64,000 nt of DNA. Source: Stichopus chloronotus. Lineage: Eukaryota > Echinodermata > Holothuroidea > Aspidochirotida > Stichopodidae. The notes under the pieces are model-generated. The model saw nothing but the letters and a program-made list of their open reading frames with translations. It did not search any database and was not told the DNA's origin. How positions within the stretch are numbered: position 1 is the first letter of the stretch; every line of letters begins with the position of its first letter. Positions 34,761 through 47,570 of this stretch are shown here, one piece after another. Both the position numbers and the translations under genes were made by a program. Where the stretch lies: positions 3,145,359 to 3,209,358 of the forward strand of contig CM037832.1 in the NCBI GenBank assembly GCA_021234535.1, given 5' to 3'.

Positions 34761-36700
34761 CAGCAGAAACATGTATCCATAAGTCTATGTCACAAAGCTA
34801 GTGTCCTTGGCATCAGATTGCATTTCTGTAACAATGTTAAGTAGGTCTGTAGACGTGTGGTTTGTGAAGCTGGATCGTAAAGTATCGCAAACATATCCTC
34901 ACACGTCCAAGTAGTGTAAACAATTTCTTTTTGCACAAATTTCAACCAAGTTAGAAGTATTGTCCTAAGGTATGTTTTAATATTTTGTAACAATGTGAGC
35001 ATCTCGCATGCTGTGGACTGAAGCCCAGAATTCGACAAAGTAGTTTTACGTCACATAGCATCTGCCCATGGCATCTGCCCATAGCATCTGCCAGATGTAC
35101 CCCATTGAGTGAGTCTTTCAAAGCTGATCTTCCTATTTAAGTAATTGGTGACACGGAACCGCACAATATGTCATTGAGTAGTGAAAAATTTTCCTGAAAT
35201 GTCATTCCTGTCAGTCTCGCTCAAACCAAAACTTTAGGCCTGCCAAACTTTTGCAGAATGATAATAATACATTATTATAGGAAATGCTCAAGATTAATGT
35301 TAGATATTTGTCTGGTTTGGACACAAAATTGATGCAAATTTTTAGCAAAAAATACAGAGAATTCCACGTAAACAGTAAATTGTCAACGTACAAATTATAT
35401 TTTGGAACACTACTTGGTGTTCACAAGGCTGTTTTTTATAATGTTTCTCAAGTATTCTGTTTTGCTTTTCATATGATTTCCTATCAGGGTTATGATTGTC
35501 ATGTATATATATGTCAAATTTATGAACATACCTTTTCTCAATTTAATGTTTCTTTGGTTATCATTACTTTATTGATTTGTAGGGGATTGGGTGGGGGGTG
35601 GCATGTGTGGAGGTGGCATTGATTTTCGCATTTTGTATCGAATTGCTTTAGTAGATAATTTGCTCTGTGACATCCAGTCACCTCAACCATTTATGTCTGA
35701 TTGGACATTGTATTTTTCTTTTTTAAAAAAACCTTTTTTTTTTGTTTGATGTCATCACACATCATTCAGAATAAGAAACCTTATTCTTTGGGGTATCTTT
35801 GAATTGGAATGTGTGGACCCCTGTCCCCCACTTCTGAAGTGATTATTGGTGTATCTGAGTTCAGACTTTCCATCTTCGAAGTTTTCAAGTCGATCAATGG
35901 TGTGCACCAGATTTGGTAAAAAAGGTTCAGCAATTCAAGAAAGCCATTATTTTGTTTAAGTGTTGCAGAAACACAGTTAAAGATATTCACTTGAATATGT
36001 TCATCCTTTTCCTCTCATGTTAAGTGAATACCATATCTGCTAGTATTATCACACAAGAAAGGATGGCATCAGTGTTCACGCACACATGCGATTTACCTAA
36101 ACCCCTCACACTTTTGCTGCTACCACTCACACACAAAACTGCAGTTGTCACAAGAGAGCTTTCCCCTTGGTGGAAATGACAGTGTCTGGATCCTTCATGG
36201 CTGTATGAATTGAATTTATTCCATGTTGGGATGATCAGCACTTCCTTTCATGTTTGTTCATGCTTTACAATTTTAAGACTGCATTGTTGGCCCATGTCAC
36301 AGCAACCTATCCATAGGAACTTGTCTATGAAAATCATATCCATATGCCAAGGTAGAGTGCTTACTTTGTGAAGAAACTTTATTTTCTCATAGTTAATTAT
36401 CAGATTGAAAATGTTTGTATTTTAAAATTTTAAAGGTGTTTATTTGGCATGGTTGACCACTTAGTAGTGATTGGGAGCAAAAAAAAAAAAACTGTCATAT
36501 TCTGTCAAACTGTCTCACATCCGTGTGAAGGTGTTTAACATTCCATGTATACCTCGTGTGCTGGAGAAAACATAGTCCAAAGATTAAAAATATATACATG
36601 CAATATCCAGCTGGCTTATGTTGAGACATTTGCCCGAGTTTTGTCTACCTGCATCCCATTGCATGATAGCAACATGTGTGGACAGTTTCTTTTGGTAAAT

Positions 36701-36975
36701 CAGAATTTCTTTTTCTTCTCTTTGTTTTGGAATAAGCATCATTATTGCTCCTTTATAAAAGTAATAAGGTACTACCAAGAGAAAATTTCATACTGTGTAA
36801 ATTTTTGCCAGATGCAAGAATTTTCTTCATGCAAGACAATTTTTTTCAGTGAACAGAATTTTTTTTTCTTTTCGTTTTGGAATGAGCATCTCTATTGCTC
36901 CTTTATAAACGTATTAAGGTACTACCATGAGAACACATTCATACTGTTTTAGCTGTTGCCATGAGTGATGCAAGA
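36701..36975 (+). repeat. Tandem duplication (period 153 bp)
   Basis: Copy 1 starts at 36701 and copy 2 at 36854, both with CAGAATTT followed by a T/C run. Shared blocks in order are GTTTTGGAAT, AGCATC, TATTGCTCCTTTATAAA, AAGGTACTACCA, TCATACTGT and TGCCA. The duplication creates a spurious 135-codon open frame. Confidence 0.75.
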
Positions 36976-38989
36976 ATCCCAGTGACTATGTGCAAATTCA
37001 GAAAACAAATTGAAGTCAATATTTATGTACAATATCTATCCTTAAATGCGTGTGCTGTTATTAACATGTAAGTTAAATATGTATATGAAGATATTTATAC
37101 CTGTTGAATGATAGAGTGTTTCAAATAGAACATGTTATCACCATTGGTGGAAGGAATTCTTCCAGAGTCATATTCTTTTATTTCTTAGTTTGGAAAGGAT
37201 ACATCACAGGTGTGTCAGTGGGGCAAAACATAGATTGCGCAGAAGGGAATTTGTGTATTGCAAAAGGAAAAAGGACTCCCACTGCATTAAATTTCGATCT
37301 TAAAACAGTTAAAATGCTTACAATTTGTTATTGTCTGTGAGTAAGGGCAGAAAAGTATCATCCTCAACATGTTGGTTTAAGAGAACCTGATGTTTTAAGC
37401 ATCACTATAGAAGTATGAGACAGATATCTGTGATGAATGCGACTTTCCATTTCCACCAAACAAAAAAGACAACCGTCACGACAGCCAACTTGAAGCGAAG
37501 TACATTTGGAGAAGTAAAGAGGTTGCAGATGACATTGAGTGGACTTGACAGAATGGAACAATTGTTCCAAATGGAAACTAAGTATGTACGATGAGTAAAG
37601 GATTTCTTTTTTTTTTCATATCCCTTTGGTCAAAAAAATTGGATGCTCAATACTATGAGACTTTTTCTCTCCACTGAGTCTCTCAATCTGTTCACCATCT
37701 AAGGTCAAGGTCATACTAGCAGGAATGAATCATTGGTTCATAGACAAGCGATAAACGAAATTTTAGTCTAAAGATTGACATACACGAGAAAGAAAACAGA
37801 CTAATGCATTTTTAAGACAGTGATGTTACTTTTATTTTGTATCTCTGAAACCAACTACTGATGCAGTATGAAACCTGCACTCAAACAATAGTTAAGTCTC
37901 TGAACACACAGTCAAGTGAAAGGTTATTGATGCACCATTTCTTGGAGACAAACAACGAAGAGCTGTGGAAAGTTGCCACACTCATCCCTGCGAAAAGTTG
38001 AGCACACGGTCTCTCTCTGGAAGGATGTGCCTCGCGAGGGCAGTAAAGGAGGTCGTCACAATTACGGTTGGTGGCAAACAAAAGTACTTGCAAAAACGAT
38101 GAACGGGGGCTGGCAGATTACTTTGCGAGCCTGAGTGTCTGCAAAGAGGACTTGTTTACAGCAGTACGGAACTTTGAAACCCCCGATGCAGTGTATGCTA
38201 GATTTAAGTAAAATTCCTTCAGCTCTCCAGATGAAGAAGACTGTTTTCAAAAACGCTGGTAAACTTGTCAGTTAGCATAACTTGTATCGTATTCAAACAA
38301 AATTGATGTAAACAATGTTGCGTTACAAAGCCTATTCCTTTGGATGCCAAAAGTTGGTAGATCTACACAACTAGGTTGTTCCCATAGAGTAGGAACTTGC
38401 CGCAATTTTGCCAAAAATACAGCGGAATATTAAGAAAAAGTAACAACTGATATACTGTAAGAGTCTGAAGTCTACAAGAATTGTTCAGTACTACTTCAAT
38501 GCTGTTAATTGAACCAGCTCATGACCCCTGTTGTACTTCCCTCTTAGAGTAACCATGCACGCAAGCATTTTGAGCCTCACCATTAAGTTCTATACCCCAA
38601 AACAATAAACACCTTTTTTAAGTTTGACATGAACACTTTCAAACACATTTAAATTCCACTGGAATGACAACTTATGTTACCTGTGAGTTAAAATAGTTCT
38701 AAAATCCTCACCCCGCTATAAACGGACACAACCATGGACAAATGGGATGCCTGCCAAGTACCATACAACATGTCATACCTCCCCCCCCCCCATCCATGAG
38801 GGCTATCTACAAGATACTAAGTGGTAATAACCCTAGCTAGGTGCTTCTTGAAACCTGCAATATACAGTAAGTAAGCTAAAGCTTGTATTACAGAGTCTTC
38901 TACACACAAAAAAAAAATGACAAAACTAAAATGAAACAACCCAAATGATTAGAAGCAGGGAGCAAAAAGATTATTCTCAATCCGTGGAT

Positions 38990-39018
38990 GAACATGACCG
39001 GATGAACATGACCGGATG
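38990..39018 (+). repeat. 14-bp tandem repeat
   Basis: The unit GAACATGACCGGAT occurs twice in a row, followed by GAACTGA, beside the EIF2S2 3' end. Confidence 0.7.
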
Positions 39019-39258
39019 AACTGAATGTATACATTCATTGTAATGACTTATTTCATGATCTTTCACTCCACTCAGGTGATCTCCTTCCTTCAAGGGATTT
39101 TTCAATGACATCACCCGATGAGGTTCCTTCCGCGCACACAGAGCCTGCTTAACCAATCAAGATGAATGCAACCCCCTCTTAAAAAAGTTCCTTGGGGCAT
39201 CACAAGCCATTCTGTCCCCCAAAATGATTTTGAGTTCTTACTATCTTGCGACGATTTA

Positions 39259-42200
39259 TCAGTTGGCTTTGGCTCTCATTGTTGCCCTCTTTGAAGTGAC
39301 AGCTTGGAATCCGGATTTGATGCTGGCAACGGAACATCTTGACTGACAGCTTTCACACTGGAGGAAGAAGAGGCGGTTTTCCTTGTGGAGAATGGTTTCT
39401 GATGATCTGCACGTATGACAGGTCACATATTCCTCTGTCGGAGGGAAAACATCAGTTAATGAAAAGCATACATTGTGACGACAAGTTGCTAAGGGTCCAT
39501 TCTCAAAGCACAAGAATCAAACAATAAATTTACATCATCACGACTTTGGGGCAAATTCTCAGAAATTCACTTCCATCATCTGAATAACAAAGCAATTTCA
39601 TAAGAAACTACTACTAGTGAGGATTGTTAAGTTTTTTGTGATGTATCTGAGGTCATCCAATGCAATAATATGGGTAGTTTCTCCATCAAAACATGGCAAA
39701 TTCAAGTTTTCAAAAAACACTTCAGATGGACACTCCTATGACTCCACAATAATTAAAAACTTGGCCAGAGATACACAACTTGGGAGTCATTTTCCACCAT
39801 TTTGTTACTGTTGTGCTGAAATACACGACAATCAAAACAAAAGCAAATACAGGCATCCTTCACAAGGGGTACCTGCAGGTAGCCATACAGTCTTCTGGAA
39901 AATGAACAAAGACACTTCAATCCGACAAGTTTGTCTCAAACATGCACACCATTTGACAAATTAATACTACATTAGCTCTTCCAACAGCCATAAGATGATA
40001 TGAGTAAAATATGCACTAGAAAAATGGGGAAAACATATTGCTTTGTAATGGTAGGGGGGTGGGGTGAGGGGAACGAAAGGGATATGGCATGATCGAATAT
40101 GTTGCACTAAGGTATGCATAGATCACGACACTTACTAATATATCTTCTAAGCACGTTCTCAATTTGCTTCTGTTGGAAACGGCCTTTGATGATTAACATG
40201 TTTTGGCCGTCGATGGATCCGCTCGTACCTAATTCAGCCAGGAGGAACGCAAGCAGATGTTCCGGCTGTCGATGAAGCCTAAGGAGACATGTGAGAAAGA
40301 GAGGAAGAAAGGGAACAAGTTAACAAACAAGTGAAAAAAAGGGATAGAGAAAACTTCATTGCAAACTGGGGTACTCATGCCCTCCACCGGCAGGTGACTA
40401 TTTCGCTCAAAACTCAATTTACAATCTCAGGAGGCAACTCAGGGAAGCCATTAGTTTTTATGAGCAGATGAAGAAATCTATTTTTACTCACATTCTGCAT
40501 ATATCTGAAAAGTTAACAAAGGAGCTCTTTTTGGTGCCGACCCTGACCACTTGAGGCGGTTTCATGACAAAACGTTTCTTGTCTCCGACCATGTCCGGGT
40601 TCTTTGCTTTCATGATGTCAAACACTCTCGTCAACAGCTGAAAAAACAGCCAAGATCATGTCAAATCAGATGATCTCAAAAAGCAGGGTTACAAAAAAAA
40701 AAAAAAAATACTGCAATTTTAAAAGATTATAAAAGAGCATATCACACAGTATTTGTACCAGTCATTAAAGCCTCTAAATTTGAGAACATCATCCGTAACT
40801 GACGTTTCACTGCAAAATAAGTAAAATCTTATTCAACTGCTGCAGATAACTTGGAAGAAAAGTCGGGATTCAAGTTACGGCAAAGTCTTTAGGGAATGAT
40901 CACACAGAGAATGAGTGATCTTTTAAGAGTACTTCTAGCGATAAACGTTTTTGCACAGCATCGTTAGAAAGGTCATCTCATTAACCGGATATTAAAGCAC
41001 TACTAGGGGTTACACAAATTCGAGCGAAATGATTGCCTCTGCAAATCCATGAAAGTGAAGTTTGCAGCCAAACTGGCAAGCAAACCAAACAGTAAATATT
41101 TCAAACCTACACAAAATGCAACTCAGACATGGTATCGAGTTGCCCGAAACTTGTGGCTATTTAACACATAACTGTCATAATGGAAACCACAATATGGTTA
41201 CTTTCAACCAGAAAACAAATTATGTGTTCATATAAAGTGTTAGCTGGCATACTGTGATTTACCAACAGTTATATCCTGGTCTTGGTGATGAAATGAGAAA
41301 AACAGCAGGCATTCCTCAAAGATCAAACCTTTATACAGACTACTTGCTGTCCAAAGGGTACTGACATATTGAAATAATATTTTGACATGTTCTAATTTCA
41401 TGTGGATATTCACTATATACTTTGATTGAGTAAATAATAACATTCATTATGTGTTCATTTAGTATTCATCAGCCAATCCTCACATTTTATCATACATGAT
41501 AAGCTTTCATCGATGGAACAAACCCTAACCATTATGGTATATCTCGATATCACCTCATGTTCTATCATGCAGAAAAGGGTGTTCTCGAAACATGGTTTTA
41601 GCACAATGTAGAAATTCTGTGAGGACTAAGTGTATTCATAACTACATGCATATTCATAAGGTATTTTGATAAGTAGTATGTGATTAGTCTAGTGGTTACC
41701 TCATCGTATGTGTAATCTCTCTCTGTTCCTGCCCAAGGTATCGTAGCTTTGATCTGAGCATCAATATCCTCTTCTGTGTAACAGGGAAAAACAAAAAAGC
41801 GATTCAAACTTGAGGGTCATGTCTGATGACAATAGAGATGTATGACAATAGAGATGTATGTGTGAGTCCCAAACGGTAGTACAACTGAGATTGTACATAT
41901 ACAACTCACAAACATTTTACCTATCACATAAGAAGCACTGGTGGCAGAATTTGTGGAAAGCGACATAATGAGGTTCAGCAGAATCAGCTGCTTTACGTAC
42001 AAAACTTTTTGATGAGTAAGCTAAAAAGTTTCCAGGCTTCCACAAGGGAGAGCAAACTAGAGCACCAATGGTACAGAGACTCACACCTCAGCACCCTGGG
42101 GGTACCATTATCAGTATTACATCATAATTATGTGAACCCCCAGAAGTACCATTATATTGAATCACCAATATATTGCACATACATGACAATCTGTGGGACA

Positions 42201-45200
42201 GCCTAATTTGCAGAATGTCATAAAGTAGAGCACAAACAGTGCAGAAGCTGGATCTTTGTCAATAAATTTGTGACTTACTTAATGAACACTACCAAATTAT
42301 AATGCTTATAATTGCATCACTATTCAAGTTTGACATCCAGTGATTATGGAACAGTCATTTTTGTACAATTTTTACCTGGTTTGTACTAGAAGTGGGCATA
42401 TGAATTTGTACTAATGGGGGAAAATGGTTGCAAATTTTCAAAAACCAATTTAAATCATTAACTACTAGCTCACTAGTGTTCATCTGCATGTGTCACATGG
42501 GACAACAGTACATTAGCTTGGCCATTGATCCGTAAGTTGAGCCCTTGGAAACTTGACACAGAGTTAAAAGGTTTGGGAAGACTAACTGAATAACTCAAAG
42601 TGCCCCTTTAATGTCTTGACCTACATGTATACCTCAGACTAGATTGAGTTTCAACCAGCTGGCTGATATGAGCTAAAAATTGGGAGAGTGCACATTATGT
42701 CAACAGGACCTGGTCCTGCAAAAAAAGTTCCTGATACCAGCTGACTGACTACATGACTGCTATGATTGACTGGTAATGTGGACTATAGGGTTAGTCACAT
42801 CAACTCAAGTGGTTTCTCATAGACACAAGGTAAATCATACAATCATGGCACTGCAACTCCCTCGATGGACATACACACTAGCGTCAAGCATACATCCATA
42901 ATTATCGAACACTCTCAAACGACGTCCCCCATGCGCTGTCAAAATGAGACTGTGCATTGATGTTGCCAAAAACAGACACATGCTCACCAATCTGTTAGAG
43001 CAGACTGCCATGGGTGTTTTCAGCCGCTAAGCCCATCCCTATTACAGAGCGTCCCAACCTGTCAGCACATGGTCTGGGAGGGGTTTTTGACCCACCACAC
43101 CCACCCATATAACACTCAACACATTTGGAGGAACCCACCTTCTTCTTTCTGATCATCTGGTTGCCCATTCTCTAGAGGGTCCTCAATCGCTGTAACCCTC
43201 TTCTTTTTCTTCTTTTTCTTTCCAGAGAATGTGACCGTATCTTCACCATCTTCCAGTCCAACAGGTGGCGCAGTGGTACCCTCGGAGGGTTCTTGCGGAG
43301 TTTCCTCAGCAGCAGGTTCAGTGTCCTGATAAAAACGATGGAGAGAAAGGACAGCTTCAGACCAAATCAAAGTTAATTCAAGGTGAAAAAAAAAAACAAT
43401 ACTGTGTCAAGACTGAAAGAATTAGTGTTTGTTTTGGGTACAACTAGCAGTAATTAAATTTTCCATACATTCTTCTTCTAATTACACCTAACTGGATTAA
43501 GGGTGTCATATTAGCACGCAAAGCAAAATATCATATAACAACTTCACAATAAACTCGTAGTCTAATGGAAATTCTATTTCAGGTACCAGGAAACTTGACT
43601 GAATATGGACTGCGGGTAAGTGGATCTGCATTTCGGACCCGGGGAAAACACTAGAAGAAATGAATCATGATTTGGACAAAACACAATAGTGTTGAATAAA
43701 GCTCACCCTCTAAGTGATAAATCATATTTCGAGTGAATCTAACTTGCCGAGTGATGAATGTGTTTACCCTAGGTGACAATAAAATATATGCGGTGAAATA
43801 TTACATGCCCATTTGTTGGACAATTCAATCCCAACAAAGGATTTTGAAATGAATGGCTCAATGATATGCTACTCGTATGCAGTCTGATACATTAGCATAC
43901 ATCAACATAGAATCTGACCATGAAATTGGACCTAAAGGAACACCTTTCTACGTATCTGCATAATATGTATGTATCTTTCTATGGCATATTTGGGATCAGT
44001 CCAAGTCTCCTCTTTCCAAGACACACAATATAAGTTTTCACAATTTTACCAAAAGGACATTTAACTCTACAGCAGGATCAAAGGTCTAAGTATTACGTGT
44101 AATACAACATCATATTTGAGGTGTACTAGTATCTCTCCTTGAGATATCAAGTTTGATAGCTGCTTAAATTAACCACTCTGAAACTCTGTCAAACCTAGGG
44201 ACTTTTCACTGTACAGCGGATGCAATAGGACTCTTGTACTCACTATGTTACAGATAGCTGAACCTTTAACAAAAGGATTTGCTCCTGAGCGGAGAATGCT
44301 ATCTAGACACAAATACATGCATTGATTGGTTTTTGTCCAAACTTCAGACTTTGTAAAAGCAGCAAACATTGTTGCAAAGAAGAAGAACATTCAAGTAAAA
44401 ACATGACTTACAATTTACCTATTACCGGTGAAAGAGACCTTAAAATTTGTTTGCATCAAATTACAAGACTTAAAATTGCTAATATGATCTCCAGGTTAAC
44501 AAATGTAAACAATTTCCCATGTAGTTAACCAATTTCACTCAAATGAATTTTCTATCAACGAAAGAACTTTAACGTATATATGAGATTTTTTTACTCTTCT
44601 ATCAGTGAAACATGACAATTTTGACAGTAGAAGCTTCCTCAGTTGTGAAATACTGCACTGAATGTTGAGGTTTAGTATGAACCTTCTGAAAATTTGTCAG
44701 CCATCACATATGGCTATGTGCAACATAGAACCAACAACTGCTGTTTTACTCTTTGCCCTTTCCATGTTCCCAGCAAGTGTTTTCAGTCGCAACAAGTCAT
44801 TTCGTTCACTGATGGTAATACCTCATGAATATCTATACACTTTTTTGTATGTGAAAGTACGGTACAGCTTCATCACCAAATACGAGCTCAGAAGCTTGCT
44901 GTAACCCACCCTACTCACTACATCAATAACAATGAACAAACCCCATTTGTCAGTACTATGTCATAAAACATTTACTTCTCATAGAAGGCTTGCATTTTTG
45001 GTTGCGGCGATGATTTATTCAGATAATTCATTCTGATAGGAAATTTCAAGGTTTGTGGACTTACCGGCAACGTCTCCATCAAACTATCCATGTCAAAACG
45101 AGCCTTTTTCTTCTTCTTCTTCTTGAGCTTTGAGAAATTATCTAAGTCAAGGTCATCATCATCTATAAAAACATTACAAGAGAAGGGGATTCATCCTAAC

Positions 45201-47570
45201 ATGAGCAAGCAAACATTCAGATTTTCAATACTGTTAGAGCCGTCAAACTTTCTGTGGGGTAGTCAATGAGAAATTGGCAAAGTTTTAACCCTAAGAGGTG
45301 AATGGTGATCACAGTTCAGTTAAAGTAAAGGCCAAGGGAATGGATGAATACTATGTTATGATATTCAAAGGTGTAATAAAAGTTAAGTTGTCACTCTGCT
45401 AAAGAGATGTAACTGCATGCAACTGTGAATAAGATTACCAAGTAATTACTGAGATGCTTCTTTCAATTTTAAGCTAGCAGTTAACGGTATGTTAACACCC
45501 TCAGTGAGTATCATATCCTATGCTATTGGTGTACACGTCCCTCTGTAATGGGTTAACTGTCACTGAGTTTCTACCATTTGCCGGATGTGCAAGGCGATGA
45601 AATGCTTACAGTTCTGCATCATGGGAATCAATAATGAACCGACCTAAGTGATGAAATAAAACAGAGTACACACCAGCAACAATAATGCATTGTCACTAAA
45701 ATATGAACTTATAACCAAAAAACTTTTGAGAAAAAAATCTGGGGGAAAGTGTACAAGGGAATACCCTAAGGGAGAGATTGTTGACTTGCCTGCACCCCTC
45801 CATGTCCTGCCCCAAACTTTTCTTTGCCATTTTTTGGGAAAAAATGAACTTTATGTAGCAAGCTTGACATGTTTTTCAAGAGACCAACCATATCGCATCA
45901 TCTGCTTCAAATGGCCTTCAAGAGGCCTTGAACTTATAAATCATGTTGCAATGTAACCCAGAGACAAGGTTATTCTTTTTTCAAGTCTGCCAGAGTACCT
46001 ATCCTATCTAGTCAGAGTTTTTCTTAAAAGAAAGTCATTAATTAGAGCAAAACTGGAAGGGGTGGGTCTGTTGATGAGAGAATACTGAGGATCTATTTTG
46101 GCATCCTCTAGAAATTTGCAGCTGAAAAGAAATGGCCACCAGCTCATTCCTTGTTGATTTGTAGCTTGATGGTTCCATTCAAGCAATTTCTTTGGCCAAC
46201 ATATAACGTTAACATTGACAGCACTTACTGGGATTTTTCACAACTCTCACCTAAATCTGCTTTTGTACTAGACTGAGTAGACTCTTTTTTAGGCTCTTCT
46301 GACACCTCCGACTTCTCTGATGGTGCAGGAACACTGTCCACATCTTGACTTGTGTCAAACTCGATTGGTGTCTTCTTCTTCTTCTTTTTCTTCATGGTTG
46401 GGTCGAATATCTATACGTAGAACAACAGTCAGGAAAAGGTCATGTTCACTTTGAAGAATCTTTTTCAGGCCCTTTCCCCAGCACTTCATTTACAGTGTGA
46501 TGTCATTCCCGTCTGCATCAACACTTTTAACTGCAAAATTTGTAAGTTATAACAAGATGATAAGAATGCTCAATGGGATGATGGGATCACCTGTAGTGCA
46601 GACCAAATAGTTGATTCATGTAAAGTTTTATGAAAAAGCACAGTAAAAGTCACTGTAAAATAACACTGTACACGTAATTGAGATTGCGTCCCAACGCACT
46701 TCCATATTTTCCTACTCATTGATAGGATGACTTGTTCAGAAAATCACAGATCTCAAAAGTTGGGGTCCTGAACATTTTTTGGAGACAGGTTGAAAACAAT
46801 CAGCTACCTGTATGTTTAAAAGTACTGCATGATTGAATTCTCAATAAAGTAGCCACAAGGAATAAAACAATTATTGAAAAGCAGGAACAAAAGTACTTCA
46901 ACACTTTAAGTGAAATATTTAACGTTTTCAGCACGTCCAACTCTTTTAAGCTCTCTCAAGGTAAGTAATTAATTTCAATGCCTTTGAGGAATGGCAAGTC
47001 AAAAGGCAACATCTCACACTGATAAAGTGGAAAGTGAGATAGTTTAAAAACCATGGATTGCACAGTTCTATGTCATGTGTTGCAGTTCAATGAACACCAG
47101 CAGTAAAGAAACTCTGACCTGAATGTATGTTGCTACCCCCCTCAAAAATATCCATGAAAAAAAACAGAAAAAGAAAAGATGGTGATGTAATCAGACCAAA
47201 CCTATGTAGTGACAAATTGAGAAAACTGTTTTCTCCGTTTTCTGGAAATAAAATATCTTTTTCAAGTTATGGTACAGCTAATACTCAATATAGGCCTAGC
47301 CTACACACATTCTGACATTCTGTAGTTTGCTAGTAGAAATCTGACGTTACATACTGAAATTTCTACATGGGTGTCCGTCATTCTAGGTGTACTTGCTACA
47401 GAACATAAAACTTACAAGGTTAGGCAAAGTACAGCTTGTACTTTTTAGTTGTTGTATACTGTTACTGTCCACTAATAATTATTACACTACATTGACTAAC
47501 ACTGACACTGCGTTAGGCCTAACTTAGTAATAACGTTAGGTTGAAACCTTACCCCGTCGTCTTCTGCCAT
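39259..47570 (-). CDS. EIF2S2: Eukaryotic translation initiation factor 2 subunit beta
   Basis: eIF2 beta is part of the eIF2-GTP-initiator tRNA ternary complex and binds eIF5 and eIF2B through its lysine boxes. Complete, 333 residues, the same length as human. Exons in transcript order: 47553-47570, 46251-46410, 45065-45162, 43139-43325, 41700-41773, 40492-40637, 40136-40278 and 39259-39434; phases agree and sum to 1002 bases. The first coding exon holds only MAEDDG. Then IFDPTM precedes the first lysine box (K13-K19); the second is K73-K79 and the third K128-K134, each exactly seven lysines. The folded C-terminal part has [45 protein letters not shown] and [17 protein letters not shown]. 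The zinc ribbon is C281/C284 (CHTC) with C302/C305 (CESC), and the protein ends [10 protein letters not shown]. The start context is CAAGATGG. It is convergent with CEP72 and on the same strand as IST1. Confidence 0.97.
41470..41604 (+). repeat. Dispersed repeat family A, copy 2
   Basis: It starts CAGCCAATCCTCACAT, contains CCCTAACCATTATGGTATAT, then TCATGTTCTATCATG, and ends GGTTTTAGCACA. The copy at 51465-51600 has the same blocks in order. It lies in the EIF2S2 intron 40638-41699. Confidence 0.75.
41827..41858 (+). repeat. 16-bp direct repeat
   Basis: TGACAATAGAGATGTA occurs twice in direct succession in an EIF2S2 intron. Confidence 0.75.
42260..42607. mobile_element. Decayed second copy of the TTAA MITE
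   Basis: The right end reads CTCAAAGTGCCCCT followed by TTAA (42608-42611), matching the right end of the element at 5039-5408. Internal blocks match in the same order: TCAAGTTTGACATCCA, a TTTTTACC block, TACTAATG and TTTTCAAAAACCAATTTAA. The left inverted repeat is eroded. It lies in the EIF2S2 intron 41774-43138. Confidence 0.6.

Larger units (their letters stand above)
34181..39258. other. Intergenic region between convergent CEP72 and EIF2S2
   Basis: About 5 kb separates the two stop codons. The first CEP72 poly(A)-like hexamer noticed is ATTAAA at 34755-34760. For EIF2S2, TTTATT on the + strand at 37831-37836 gives AATAAA on the - strand, implying a 3'-UTR of about 1.4 kb if used. A local duplication lies at 36701-36975. 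A GC- and CpG-richer patch (about 37975-38070) stands out from its AT-rich surroundings but no gene is recognisable. The remainder shows nothing identifiable. Confidence 0.5.

Noticed and set aside
36545..36952. 135-codon open frame on the + strand
   Set aside because: It arises from an AT-rich tandem duplication and has no domain or splice context.
39617..39964. 115-codon open frame inside an EIF2S2 intron
   Set aside because: No recognisable motif, wrong strand for the host gene, and no sign of separate promoter or splice signals.
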